The translations under genes were made by a program, and so were the position numbers. Under the pieces are notes generated by a model. It did not search any database and was not told the DNA's origin. It worked only from the letters and a program-made list of their open reading frames with translations. From Osedax fenrisi (lineage: Eukaryota > Annelida > Polychaeta > Sabellida > Siboglinidae), in contig OZ025239.1 in NCBI GenBank assembly GCA_964019155.1, forward strand, positions 99,118,434 through 99,182,433: DNA of 64,000 nucleotides, read 5' to 3'. This document shows, piece by piece, positions 38,641 to 51,309 of this stretch (its first letter is position 1; every line of letters starts with the position of its first letter).

Positions 38641-39003
38641 ATCACATTAATATATTAATTATTAATATATATATTATATATGAACATATATGTATCTATA
38701 GATTATTTAGAAAATTGATAATAATATTATTACATAAATGCACATTTATAAAAATATTACATATAAATTTTCTGAAATCACTATTGAATCACTGATAAAA
38801 TATTTAAATATTTTCAAACTATTTTCATCACATTAATATATTAATTATTAATATATATATTATATATGAACATATATGTATCTATAGATTATTTAGAAAT
38901 TTGACAATAATATTATTACATAAATGCACATTTATAAAAATATTACATATAAATTTTCTGAAATCACTATTGAATCACTGATAAAATATTTAAATATTTA
39001 TAT
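38632..39003. repeat. Tandem duplication, 186-bp period
   Basis: The copies at 38632-38817 and 38818-39003 both start actattttcatcacattaat and are almost identical, so the duplication is recent. Confidence 0.9.
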
Positions 39004-39184
39004 TTATATTTAAATTTTAGTTACAAACGTTAGACGTAGGTTACTATATAGATTTTTAATATAAATAAGTGGGTATATATTATAATCATATAGAGTGTAA
39101 ACACTCAGGAAAACACAAAAGCAAAGCTTGACTAGGTATTTTCCTTCTCAATTTGATAACAACATTACAATAATACAAAATAAA

Positions 39185-39425
39185 AAAATATAAGAAAATT
39201 ATAAAATGACAATAACTTATTTTTAAATTTCAATTTTCTATACCATTATAACTATAATTTTGTATATATATATATATGTATACTATTGTATATATTATTA
39301 AAGTGATTTGAAAAAATATAAGAAAATTATAAAAATACAATAACTTATTTTTAAATTTCAATTTCGTATATCATTAGAACTATAATTTTGTATATACACT
39401 ATTGTATATATTATTAAAGTAATTG
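39185..39425. repeat. Tandem duplication, about 120 bp, diverged
   Basis: The two copies start aaaatataagaaaattataa at about 39187 and 39312 and end ttgtatatattattaaagt. The first has a longer internal (TA)n. Confidence 0.85.
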
Positions 39426-39719
39426 TTATCAAGGAAAGGTCATACTTTTCAGTTAAATACAAAATAAAATATAATAAATAATAAAATTATATATAAATAA
39501 GAAATATATAAATGTATATTAAAAGAAGAAAAATATAATACAAATGAAATAAATGCGTAAAATATGTAAAAATATAAAAATGAAAAAGTGAAAAAGATAA
39601 AGAAACTGAACACAACAAAAAATATAAAAAATTAACTAATACGAAGAGGTATACCTCTAGGTATAATATAGGTATATATAGGTATAATAATAAATAATTA
39701 AATATTTTTTTTAAAGTTT

Positions 39720-40860
39720 TGTTATTCCTTAATTTGTGAAAAGAAGCTGGTAATTACCTGCATTAATGCATTCCATATCTCAGGAGATTAGTTAGAGGCA
39801 ACACGATTTTCCATGTGTTCTTATTTTGGGTAAAACCAATTTTTTAGATAAATAAATTATAAATATTTAATTTTTGTATAAAAAGATATTGTAAAATTAT
39901 AGGCAAAGATTTAGACATGTATCTATTTATATATTTTAAGATATTAATCTTTATAATATCTTAACATTTTAAAAGATTTAATTATTTATAAATTGTATCT
40001 ATATTATTAAGCTATCTAGATTAAAAGAAAGAAACACATTTTGTAATACCCTATTTTGCAATATAATTATTGGTTGAATATTATATAAAAAGTACTACCC
40101 CAAATAGATGAACAATAATTTAGATGACTTTCAAAAATACTATGATATATTTGTAATCGATTTTTTAAAGGTATTTATTTTTTATTTTATTTATAATAAC
40201 AATGGATCTACTTAGTTTTACTCTGATATAATTTATATGATAATTCCAGTTACATTTATCATCAATTAATATACCAAGGAACGATACATGATTCACCAGC
40301 TCTATCATTTCATTATAAACCTTTAATTCTAGTTTCTTTTTCTATTTAGAATTTCGAATATTATAAAGCAGTTATAACTTTGGTTTTTTTTACATTTAAT
40401 TTTAATCTATTACTAAATAGCCATGAGTTTTTTAAATAATTGTTCATACATTTTTGAGAATTGAGGGAGAAGAGATATTGGCCTAAATTATCTAATATAT
40501 TTGTATTACACTTTTCATGTAAAGGTTTAACCTTAGTAATTATAAAACAATCAGGAAACTCTCCTTCACTGCATGATTTATTGAATAGAGAACATAATAG
40601 GCATCACATATTATCAATTAAAGAATTATTATCATTAGTCACTCTTGTTGGTTTATCTATTAACGGACGACACCCTAATGATTACATGGAGTCAATACAT
40701 TATTTTACATATTTATTATAATTATGATCTAATAAATTAATATTAAAATCACCATACAAATACAAATGATTACAATTACTTGCCAACTTTTCAAATGAGT
40801 TTACAATGAAATATGAAAATTATTTTACATCTCCAGTAGGTGTTTTATATTATAGTTGAT
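39720..40860 (-). mobile_element. CR1-type LINE relic with internal deletion
   Basis: From 40860 down the minus strand reads PTGDVK, FIVNSFEKLASNCNHLYLYG then DFNINLLDHN (endonuclease), and SLGCRPLIDKPTRVTNDNNS then LIDNM. It jumps directly to LFNKSCSEGEFPDCFIITKV then KPLHEK (RT entry), so the end of the endonuclease and the linker are deleted. Further down (40330-40030) IELVNHVSFLGILIDDKCNW and VHLFGVVLF mark the region after the catalytic core. The core itself is not recognisable. Plus-strand frames here are shadows. Confidence 0.78.
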
Positions 40861-40888
40861 ATTATATTATTATTATTATTATTTCCAT

Positions 40889-41065
40889 AGTTATTTGATG
40901 ATGTGTTCAGCACGTTTGATCAACAACAACAAATATTGCTTTATTATTATTTTATTTACTTTCGGTGTGTGTAAATCACAACTTATTTAAATTTTTTAAC
41001 TATTATTTATATATTTCTATCATTATTATTTATTGTTACCCATCGTTTTGAATCTATTCAATAAA

Positions 41066-41128
<63 letters not shown>
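40889..41128 (+). mobile_element. Solo LINE 3'UTR with (CTAT)n tail
   Basis: Aligns with 42797-42992: ccatagttatttgatgatgt, gttcagcacgtttgatcaac, cggtgtgtgtaaatcacaac, tgttacccatcgttttgaat, then AATAAACTAT and about 14 CTAT units. It is a severely 5'-truncated copy of the LINE at 41760. Confidence 0.85.
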
Positions 41129-41759
41129 ACACTTATATTATAGTTGATATTATTATTTGTAAATGAAATAGTTGTTATTTCAATCAAATTTGATATTTAT
41201 GTATTTAAGTCATTAATAATTGTATATGATAAACTATTTAATATAAATATAGCGATCAACCTACCTACAGATCGTATAGTATTGATTTTATTGTAATTAT
41301 CAAAATTATAAATATTCTGATTGGAATATTGTAACCATGTTTCATATATATATATATATATGTAAATTGAATTAGGTATATATATTTTTTATATTATTTG
41401 ACTATTCATTAAATTCATATATTGATTTATTTGGTGATAAACAAATATTTTATTTGGTAGTTGGTAATTAATTGCATAATTTAAAAAATAATTTTCTAAA
41501 ATGTATTTATTTAATTTAGTAATATAATATTTGGTATTTGGTAATAATTTTTTTATTTAGTAATTGATTCCATATTTGTTTTATTATCAACTATATAACT
41601 TGTTATATTTATATATGACCTACTTAAGAATTAAATTCATATTTTTATTTTTATAAATTCTATTATTTGTATATAGCATTATATGAATGTTTAATTTAAT
41701 TTATTTTATTATATTTCTATTGCATAATATATCTAAAATTTAAAATGTATTGCCACCAT

Positions 41760-42992
41760 TATTAATTATAATTTGCCGAAAATATCTCTATCGTATAGGA
41801 ATACTACTGAACGTAATATCCTTCAATCAGGACTTAATGATCTATATGATTGGACAGTAAAATGGAACCTTCAAATAGCTTTTGAAAAATGCGCCATTAT
41901 GTCAATCGGAAAATCTTATATATCATTCTATTCGCTAAATAATACCCTGATTCCTAAATACTCTAATTTTCGAGACCTTGGTATTGTTTTTGATGATAAT
42001 ATTAAATTCAATATTCACATTAATAACATATGTAGCAAAGCCTATGTGACCTCTAATATCATTTTTAGATATTTTACTACAAATAATTCATATTATCTAG
42101 TCAAAGCCTATACCACCTATATACGGCCATTACTCGAATATGGTTCTTCTATTTGGAATCCAGGCAAAGACTTTATTGGCCTAAACAACTTATTGAAAAA
42201 GTTCAACATAATTTACTAAGCGAATTTACTTCAGATGTAACTTTATTAAATCAACTTATGATACTAGATTGTGTTTTCTCAATTTAATGAATTTATCCCA
42301 CCGCAGATTAAGAGCTGACCTGATTCTAGCTTTCAAGATACTCAACAATCTCGTGGATATTGATAAATCATCGGTATTCACAACATATTCTACAAGTAAT
42401 CGTGGACCTCTAATTAAAATACGCAAAGACAAATGTATTAATAAAGCAACTATAAATTCATTCAGCAACAGAGTGAGTACCGCTTGGAATTCACTTCCTT
42501 GTTCTGTGGCTTTGTCTTAATCTTTAAGCATATTTATTATAAATATAGATACTATTAATATTAATGGAGATTTTTATTCTCAACATTCTTAAATGTAATG
42601 TCGTTATTTTTATAATTTTATTGTTTTTCTAGTTTTGTTTTGTACTTTATTTGGGTATTTGATCTTACAAGCTGTATACTCATTTGATATTCTAGGTGTG
42701 GAGAGATGTCAAAAAACCAACATGCAGGGACCGTCCATCCCTCAGGATTTATGGGCATATAATCCTATATGGGCTTGACCAACCCGATACCTCTTCCATA
42801 GTTATTTGATGATGTGTTCAGCACGTTTGATCAACAACCCAAATATTGCTTTATTATTATTTTATTTACTTTCGGTGTGTGTAAATCACAACTTATTTAT
42901 ATTTGCTAACTATTATTTATTATTTCTGTCATTATTATTTATTGTTACCCATCGTTTTGAATCTATTCAATAAACTATTATCTATCTATCTA
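41760..42992 (+). mobile_element. CR1/L2-type LINE, 5' truncated, 3' end intact
   Basis: The frame at 41773-42219 gives the part after the RT core: LNDLYDWTVKWNLQIAFEKC, SNFRDLGIVFDDNIKFN, AYTTYIRPLLEYGSSIWNP. After a frameshift, 42269-42520 gives HRRLRADLILAFKILNN, STSNRGPLIKIRKDKC and FSNRVSTAWNSLP, the classic C-terminus of CR1/L2-type ORF2. A 3'UTR of about 450 bp ends in AATAAACTAT and CTAT repeats at 42992. RT core and endonuclease are absent. Confidence 0.85.
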
Positions 42993-43249
42993 TCAATTAA
43001 TATATCAATTAATATTGATTATATAGTTTATATAGTAATATATAGTAATATATAATAATTATTGTTAACATATTATATATTACATATAGCTATAATATAG
43101 TATATATATAGTTTATAAGTATGCCACGTAAGAACAGTAGTTCTACCTAATAGTAATAGTATTACCATTAATCATATACTAAGTATAATTTATAATTAAA
43201 ATAATATTATAAAAAATCAAACTGAGATTATTAATGCATTCAAAAAAAT

Positions 43250-46200
43250 AAAGAAAATAATAAAATATTTTTAAATAGTATTAAGTTTAATGATATTAAT
43301 ACAAATATGAAATCATTGCAGAAGCTACTAGAAGTAGTATTACAAATGTATTAAATATTAATATTGTAAAAACTGTTAATAAATTAATAAATAAACAAGA
43401 AATTAATAATATTAATAATATATCTATAATTATGTATACATAATTATATATAATATTAAATAAAGTAATATAGAAGATTATAATTCTAGAAAAATAAAGA
43501 CATTTTATATTTGAATAGTATTGTTTCAATTATATCAAAAGATACTCCTAACCTAACTAATAAAAGTATTGATCATTATATACTAGGAAAATATGATAAA
43601 AACTCGTATAATATTAGACCAATAAACATTACATTTAACAATCTACAAACAAAACAATTTATATTAAATAATGCTAATAATATAAAAAATTCTTCAAATA
43701 AACATGTAAATATATCGATGTTACTTTCTAAATCAGAACAAATACATTTTAAAGAATTACACATTGAAGCAGTAAAGGTATCTAAAAATAACAATAATAA
43801 TATTTATAAAGTTAGATACTTACATAATAAGAACCTAAATGTTCTATTATTAGATATATAATACATTAATTACTAAAATAAATGATCAATGTAATTATTA
43901 TAATTATAATTCTAATATATTCGATGATAATAATAATAATACTAATTAAATTAGAATTGTAATTCTAGAAGTCTCGAGACTTAAAGATCTTTACAAAATT
44001 AAAGATATAACAAATTATCTGTTTTGTATAAAACTTAAATTCGACATAATTGTTATAACTGAATCATGGATAAATAAATGTAACTCTAATGTACATTTTA
44101 TGAAAGGATATAACGCTCTGCACACTATTAGATTATAAAAGAGGTGGAGGTAGGAAGGATACATAATTTCCTACATCTATTTATATAAATGATAATTTAT
44201 ATTTTAAATCGATTGAAAGCTTATGTAAAACAATACCTAACAAAATTGAAATAGTTGGCGCGGAAATAGATTTAGATAATCGAAATAAAATTATTGTTAG
44301 TGGCATATATAAATATACAAAATGACCTTTTTGAATTAATTAATCAATTTATGAATAAATCTAATGTTTATTTGTGTGGAGATTTTAATTTTAATTTAAT
44401 GAAATATAATTATCCCAAAGTTAATCATATTATTGATGTATAACTGCATGTGTGGCTAGGCTTCAGACACACAAGCAGTAGGACACGGGTTCGAGCCTCG
44501 TCCGGACCATTACTTAATTTTATAAAATGGGTCTTATAATATTATTTAGAAGTGATCTTATATAATTGTGTATAAATAAACATGAGAGAGGCTTCGAAGG
44601 GTCATTAGAGTCATATATGGTTATAAGTGAAAAATAAGTTCCTGGATGGGATGAAAGGACTCCACCAAATAAAAATAACAATAACAATAACAATTATACT
44701 CTTTGGATCTACATCCATTAATTACAAAACCATCTAGAATATGCGATAGCATCTCTTTATTAATAGATAATATCTATACTAATAACAATACTATTCCATG
44801 TTCTAATGGACTATTATATACATACTTGAGTGACCACTTAACTATATTCTCAATATTTAAGTTGATGCGCATTAATAAAAAGTTGAAAAAAAAAAACCAA
44901 GGTTGTTACAACAAATAAAAAATTAAAAAACTTAATAATATATAAAAAATCATATCTGAACAGAATTTAATTTATTTTAATATTGTCCGAATTATTACGA
45001 ATTATGACTGGTCATCTTTACTTGATAATTCTGATATAAATGATTCATTTGAAGAATTTTTCATACATTAATTTATTAATATTATACAATTTAATAAAGA
45101 AAAATGTTCTTCCACTAAAAAAATACATTTAAATTCGGAATATAAACCATTGATATCGTATGGCTTAAAAAATCCATAGTTCAAAAAAATAAAATTTTTG
45201 AAATTTATAAAAAAAATCATGTTTCTAATAATTCAAATTACACAAAATATAAAAATTGTTTGACTAATATATTACAAAATACAAAAAATAATTATTTAAA
45301 TACTATTTTTCGAAATAATAAAAATAATTCTAGAGTAATTTGGAATAAAATAAAATTAATAACAAATAGAGATAACAAAATAACTGATAAAAATATCAAT
45401 TTAGATTATGATAAATGTAATACATTTAATCATTTTTTTATAATTTAGGTGATAAATTAGCTAGTCAAATTGGTAATACCAGTAATTATGATTATATCAT
45501 GAATTCAATATACAATCAACATAAGTCATTATTTATTAAACCTGTAAATAAACAAGAAATTATTTATATTGTAACTAATTTTAAATCGAAAAAAATCTTA
45601 GATTATCATAACTTATCTTTCAGCTTTATTAAAAACATAATTATATATAAGCCAACCATTGACTATATTAATCAATAACATATTTTTACAGGGTATATTT
45701 CCAAATTGTTTAAATATATCTAAGGTAGGTTAAAGATACCTAATTGTGTTACATGAAGGAGGTAATTATGAAGATCCCTTTATTTTAGACCCATATCAAT
45801 TGTTTCACAATTTTCTAAAATTATTGAAAAACTATTATAATACAGGCTTAATAGTTTTATTTCTAAACATTCGTTTATAAATACCTTAAAATATGGTTGT
45901 ATGAATAAAATATCTAATGAAGATGCATTATTAGATTTAACTAATACTATAATTACTAAAAAAAATTAATTTCTTCAATCATTTCAATTGACATTAAAAA
46001 ACATGTTATTGTTTAAATCATAAAATTCTATTAAAAAACTATGTCAATATAGTTTTAGAGAGATAATGTTATCTTTATTAACTTCATATCTAAGTAATAG
46101 GAAACAATATGTTTCTAATAATTATACATCTCCGAAACCTAATAGTATTGAATATTGAGTACCGCAAGGTTCGGTACTTGATTTGATTGTATTCATTCTA

Positions 46201-46830
46201 TAAATTAATGATAGAGTAAATATATCCAATGAATGTAAATATATACTCTTTGCCTACGACACAATCCTCGTGTTTTCTAATAAAAATAGTAATCGATTAG
46301 AATTACCAATGAATAAGGTACTGTTACAATTAAAAAACAGGTTATTTACAAATAAATTAACTATTAATTTATTAAAAACTTCATATATTATTTTCAACAA
46401 ACCAAAATTAAATTTGATTATTACATTATATAATATGAATATAGCTCGGTCTAGGAGTATATAATTCCTTGGTTTAATAATTGACGATAAGTTGTCCTGG
46501 AAACAACAATTTAATAATGTTAAATCGAATCTATATTATGCAATAGCAACACTACGTAAATTAAGTAACAAACTTCCTACGTACATCCTCAAACTTATTT
46601 ATTATTCTATATTTCACAGCCATCTAACTCATTGTACCCATATATGTGGGGTAACCATTATTATTCAAAAATGAATTTATTACGTATTGCACAAAATAAA
46701 ATGATTAGATTAATATTTAAATTGAAAAGCCGAGTAAATACAACTAGTGCGTGTATTAATAACAAGAGTATGTCTGCTGACAATATTATATACTATGAAA
46801 CATGTAAAATAGTTGTATAGAGTTATCAAA
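43250..46830 (+). mobile_element. CR1-type LINE, near full length but decayed, split by a SINE
   Basis: ORF1-like frame at 43511-43861: KYDKNSYNIRPINITFNN and LLSKSEQIHFKELH, resembling the RNA-binding ORF1 of CR1/Jockey elements. Endonuclease pieces: FDIIVITESWINKCNSN and RGGG (44030-44160), LCGDFNFNLMKYN (about 44375), and after the SINE LDLHPLITKPSRICDS with LSDHLTIFSIF (44703-44870). RT pieces: FRPISIVSQFSKIIEKLLYY at about 45785, VPQGSVLDLIVFIL at about 46160, and FAYDTILVFSN at about 46250, where the YADD box is altered to AYD. Beyond the core: SWKQQFNNVKSNLYYAIATL and YPYMWGN (46490-46650), RIAQNKMIRLIF. Many stops. Confidence 0.82.
44443..44698 (+). mobile_element. tRNA-derived SINE, copy 3, inserted in a LINE
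   Basis: The head tgtgtggctaggcttcagac and an intact B-box (cgGGTTCGAGCCtc) end with gtccggacca, as in a tRNA. The body is ttatttagaagtgatcttat, GAGGCTTCGAAGGGTCATTA, ATATGGTTATAAGTGAAAAA and GGATGGGATGAAAGGACTCC, with an (AACAAT)n tail. The LINE endonuclease frame resumes immediately after the tail (LDLHPLITKP). No clear target duplication could be read. Confidence 0.88.
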
Positions 46831-47106
46831 TTCATCATGTCATCGATAATTCTACATTACGGTATACATTAGTGTATAACCTATACCTCGAGGGTCGCAA
46901 ATTTAAATAATAATGATATCTTTGTATGTTTCATATTGTTATTACATCCTATCTTATTACCGATACAGAGCATACTTTAGAAGCAAGCAAAGGTATTTAT
47001 TCACTCTATTTTATTTTTTTAAATTTTATACAATATATATCCTATTTTATTAAGTATGAGTGTCAATTAACACTATATTAATATATGATTAACTTGTGTA
47101 TTTCAA
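46831..47106. other. AT-rich spacer
   Basis: Probably the 3' part of the preceding LINE. No (CTAT)n tail is seen and nothing else is recognisable. Confidence 0.4.
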
Positions 47107-47200
47107 ATATATATGTATATATATAATTAAATATTCATATTTAATTGGCATACATATATATGTATATATATAATTAAATATTCATATTTAATTGGCATAC
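47107..47200. repeat. 47-bp perfect tandem duplication
   Basis: Two units, each ending attcatatttaattggcatac, directly next to the foldback at 47207. Confidence 0.9.
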
Positions 47201-47206
47201 ATATAC

Positions 47207-47249
47207 GCATAGAGAACGAAGTGAAACGAAGTCACTTCGTTCTCTATGC
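47207..47249. repeat. Perfect 18-bp foldback (GAGAACGAAGTGA type), copy 1
   Basis: Arms GCATAGAGAACGAAGTGA (47207-47224) and its exact complement (47232-47249) with a 7-base loop AACGAAG. A related palindrome occurs at 57217-57273. Most likely a tiny transposable foldback. A further (TA)n tract follows, and 47285-47735 is AT-rich without features. Confidence 0.88.
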
Positions 47250-47250
47250 A

Positions 47251-47288
<38 letters not shown>

Positions 47289-47737
47289 CTTAATCTTTAT
47301 TATATAGTATTCGATAATTATTTATTAATAAAGGAAGATTATTTAAATGTTTATATTATTTAATAATTATCATAATTAATTTATTATTATAATAATTAAT
47401 ATTTGAATATGTATTTCTTTCATATTATATTTAAATAGTAAATTTAATTATTTAATTTAATGAATAAATGTATAAATTAAATTATTTTATAAAAAAATAT
47501 TTATTTAAATAATTAATGATATCCTATATAATAATATACTATATAATAAAACAAATTTCAATAAACAAATCTAATTCAATAACACTAATTGCAATTCCGT
47601 TTTCATACACATATATTCATAATTTCATATTCTTTGTAATACTTAATCTAAAAATAATAATTTTGAAATTAATATGATTATATATTTATATATATGTGTA
47701 AAATACAAACATGCACACATTTATATATAAATACATA

Positions 47738-48755
47738 TAAAGTTCCCTATTACCGACACTAAATTACTATTTGTAATAACTTATTCAATAATCAATATAT
47801 TTATTTGAAATTTTACGAATAAATAGGGTATTATTATGATAATAAATAATGTTGCTATTTTATATTTTGTATATAATTATATTAACAAGAATAAACCGTG
47901 GGGTCGGTAATCGGATACGTGTTCATAATTACGACCCCCTTCTCCTGTTACCGACCCCCTAAATACTCGTCGTAGAATAGTTGTAATAACCAATCAAAAT
48001 AGCAGACATAAATATATTTAAAGAATTTAAAAAACTCACGCAATTTATTTATTAGTTAATTTAAATTTAAAATTCATTTTAATTTATATTCAAACTTTAT
48101 ATTTATATATTAAACTTTAAATTAACTATGAAGAGAACTACATATACGAAAGAAGCAATGTATAGTGTTTATATTACTTATATCTAGCTCTATGGGGCGA
48201 AGCCATAGGTATTAATATATAACGTATTTAATTACAACAAGAAAAAATCGTTGCTAAAAGAGCTAGAACTATGGAGATTCGTTGAGATCCATATGATATA
48301 TTTATAAATCAAGGAAAATAATTAAAATATCAAAACCCATAAACGTAATATGTATTACACAAAAACACCGTAATTATTATTATTATAAATATTGTCTGTA
48401 AAATAATAATAAATACAATAATATAATGTTTGTATTATATTTGAATATTTGGTCTGAACAAGATTGCTGAATTTATTTCCGTTCCCCGCACTAGCTTACT
48501 CCTCCAGGCATTGCGTATTAGGTATATACGTGTTATTCCTATATGCATACCACTCTATTAACTCTAGCTATATGGTTGAAAAGCTGAGATTCTACCATAT
48601 ATGCATCACTATAAAGTAAATTCTGATCTATTTTGATTGGATATTAAAAATCTGAAAAATGGAATCTGGTAATTAAGGTATTAAGGTAATAAGGTAATTT
48701 AGAGATCCGGTAATAGGAAAATAATATGGTTTTCTATAATTAAGATATTTTGGTA
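47738..48755. mobile_element. 'ATTACCGACCCC' family, copy 3, decayed and interrupted
   Basis: The left part (47738-48110) follows 29157-29540: aagttccctattaccgac, ttgtaataacttattcaata, ggggtcggtaatcggatac, ctgttaccgaccccctaaat. The right part (48610-48755) follows 29650-29790: attctgatctattttgattg, ggtaatttagagatccggta, tctataattaagatatt. About 480 bases of foreign sequence (about 48125-48605) separate them, including a ctatggggcgaagccatag hairpin. Both termini are degraded. Confidence 0.7.
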
Positions 48756-49636
48756 CTTACTTATATCATACCAACATTAAAATATTTACAAATAATATCA
48801 ATTATGTAATAGGATATATGGATATATATGGATATATATGTATGGTATATATATATATATGGATATTAATACAAACCACGTATTGTATCTTTTATCCAAT
48901 CAACAAAGTGGGATACTTTTGTATAAACACCTGGTTTATTGACTTGCGCGCACTCGATGCCCCACGATATAATTCCAAATAACACCCAATGTATGTCATC
49001 ATCATCGTCATTAGATTTCCACACATCACCTTTATGCTTAGCGACTAATGGTCCACCGGAATCTCGCTGTGTAATAATACATCACATCATCGAAGTATAA
49101 GATATTTATTTATTAGATTACATTATAGATGTTATAAAGTGAAGTCAGACAGGTATATATCTATTAATGTATTATACATGTTATAGTGCGTAGAATTGAA
49201 TTGAATGAACACTCCTTATAAGGAGTATAGAACCTATAGGTATACTTCTATAGAACCTACTTTATCGTTATATTTGCAATCACATATTGTGTTTGGCTTC
49301 ACGACCGCTTGGCTGCATAGGCATATCCATAAATATGTTTATAGTTTCGTATGTATAGTATTGTTATTTGTGTGTAATGTACTTATATTGCTATACAAGG
49401 AAGCCGTTAAGTGATAGGTACATATTGTGATTGTTAATAATATTATTATTATTATTATCATTATTATTATTTTCTTCACCATGTTTTTGACTAATATAAA
49501 TATATACACGAACATTAACTTTTAACTTTGTTATTGGCAATGTTATTGGCAATGCGAAATGAATGATTATATTATATAATAACGAGCTTCAATTCAATTC
49601 AAGAAAATGTATAATAAATTAGTCGATATACTTCAT

Positions 49637-49677
<41 letters not shown>

Positions 49678-49820
49678 GAAACTATACATATATTTATTTT
49701 ATATAATTTATATTACACATACCATATATACAATTTAAAAATTTTAATTTTAATAAAATATTTATTTAATTTACCTAATTACATTTTTATAGACATGACA
49801 GAATATGTAATACTACATAA

Positions 49821-49866
<46 letters not shown>

Positions 49867-50219
49867 TAATTTACAAAATATACAAATTTCATATTTTCAT
49901 AATATTTTTTTATTTAATTTATTCATACTCATGTAGCAATATAATATTAGATTATATGTAATAATAGGTAGGTATGTATTACTCTATATACTATAATTAG
50001 AATACGAACCTGACATGTATCAACGCCCCCCTTTAAATCTCCCGCACACATCATACTATCAGTTATAGCACCATTATAAATATCAGTGGAATTACACAGT
50101 TCTCTATCTATATGAGATAGTCGAACTTGTCTTAAAACTTCATCACTGCCAGTTCCTGTGTTCATGTGTTCGTTAGTATTAATTTATAATATGCATCTTT
50201 ATCATCAATATCTATACAA

Positions 50220-50243
50220 TCATCATCATCATCATCATCACCA
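50220..50243. repeat. (TCA)n microsatellite in SP-4 intron 4
   Basis: About seven triplets. This intron is very short (about 96 bases) compared with 1.2 kb in SP-3. Confidence 0.85.
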
Positions 50244-50811
50244 TTATAATTAACACCAAACTAGATATACATTATTATAATAATACAGTAACCTTCAGTG
50301 TCACCCCATCCAGTAGCTACGTAACTTCCGGAATAATCAGAATCAGCTTCCGGTAAACAAATAGGTTGAACGTAATCATTGAAAGTTATAGGTGTTTGCA
50401 ATTTGATGAGAGCGATGTCATTATGCATTGTTGCGCTGAATTTAGATTATTATTATTTATAATATATAACGTGAATGTTACAGATGGAATATTAGTTCCT
50501 ATTAGGATGAAATGTTATATAGATTATAGAAATTTAATTATTAAAAAAATAAAAATAATAGAGATAGCCTACATATATATTATAATATCTCTGACATATA
50601 GTGGAAAGTCTCACATTTGTTTTTAAATGAACTTAATTTTATAAAATATAAATATTTATTTAATTACATTTTATAAACATACTAGTAAGTTTGTAAATGT
50701 ATTTTAAATTTAGCTAACCCTCGAATCGACGCGAGATTTTTAGGTTTAGCATACAAGAATGTATTTGAATCATTATTTAAATGCTACCATTAGAGTAAGT
50801 TTACTAAATAA

Positions 50812-50851
<40 letters not shown>

Positions 50852-51309
50852 AAATATAAACTAACCTATTAAAATTATAGAATATTATTTTCGATATATT
50901 ATATATAGATTCAGTTCCTTCTTGAAGTGTTATATTGTGTTCTCCAGTTAAAACTGTAAAATGATGAAATTCTCCCTCATCATAGGGGACGCTGGTAAAT
51001 AAGTAATATTACGGGTTATCTATATGTATAGTGTATTAATATTACTGATCTATAAATAAGTAATGATTTATATATATATATATATATATTAATTATAACT
51101 AACACATGAGCAGCAGTAATAATCCATCGTTCATTTAGAATTGATCCACCACATTCGTGATAGTTATCAAATAACAGACTATAAATAGTGTATTAATAAG
51201 TGTATTGTTTTTCTGATGTATTAAAATCTCTTAAATAATATAAAAATATTTTACATACGCACACATACTCACATATACATACATATGAACATAAATGTAC
51301 AGATATGTA

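Noticed and set aside
36300..39430. CRISPR-like array because of repeated units
   Set aside because: The units are direct tandem duplications without unique spacers, in a eukaryotic context.
40461..40721. 86-codon plus-strand frame
   Set aside because: It is the reverse of a minus-strand LINE endonuclease/RT relic with clear motifs.
42256..42468. 70-codon minus-strand frame
   Set aside because: Shadow of the plus-strand LINE C-terminus (WNSLP region).
49205..49414. 69-codon plus frame in SP-4 intron 5
   Set aside because: Inside an intron of the opposite-strand gene, with no similarity or motif seen.
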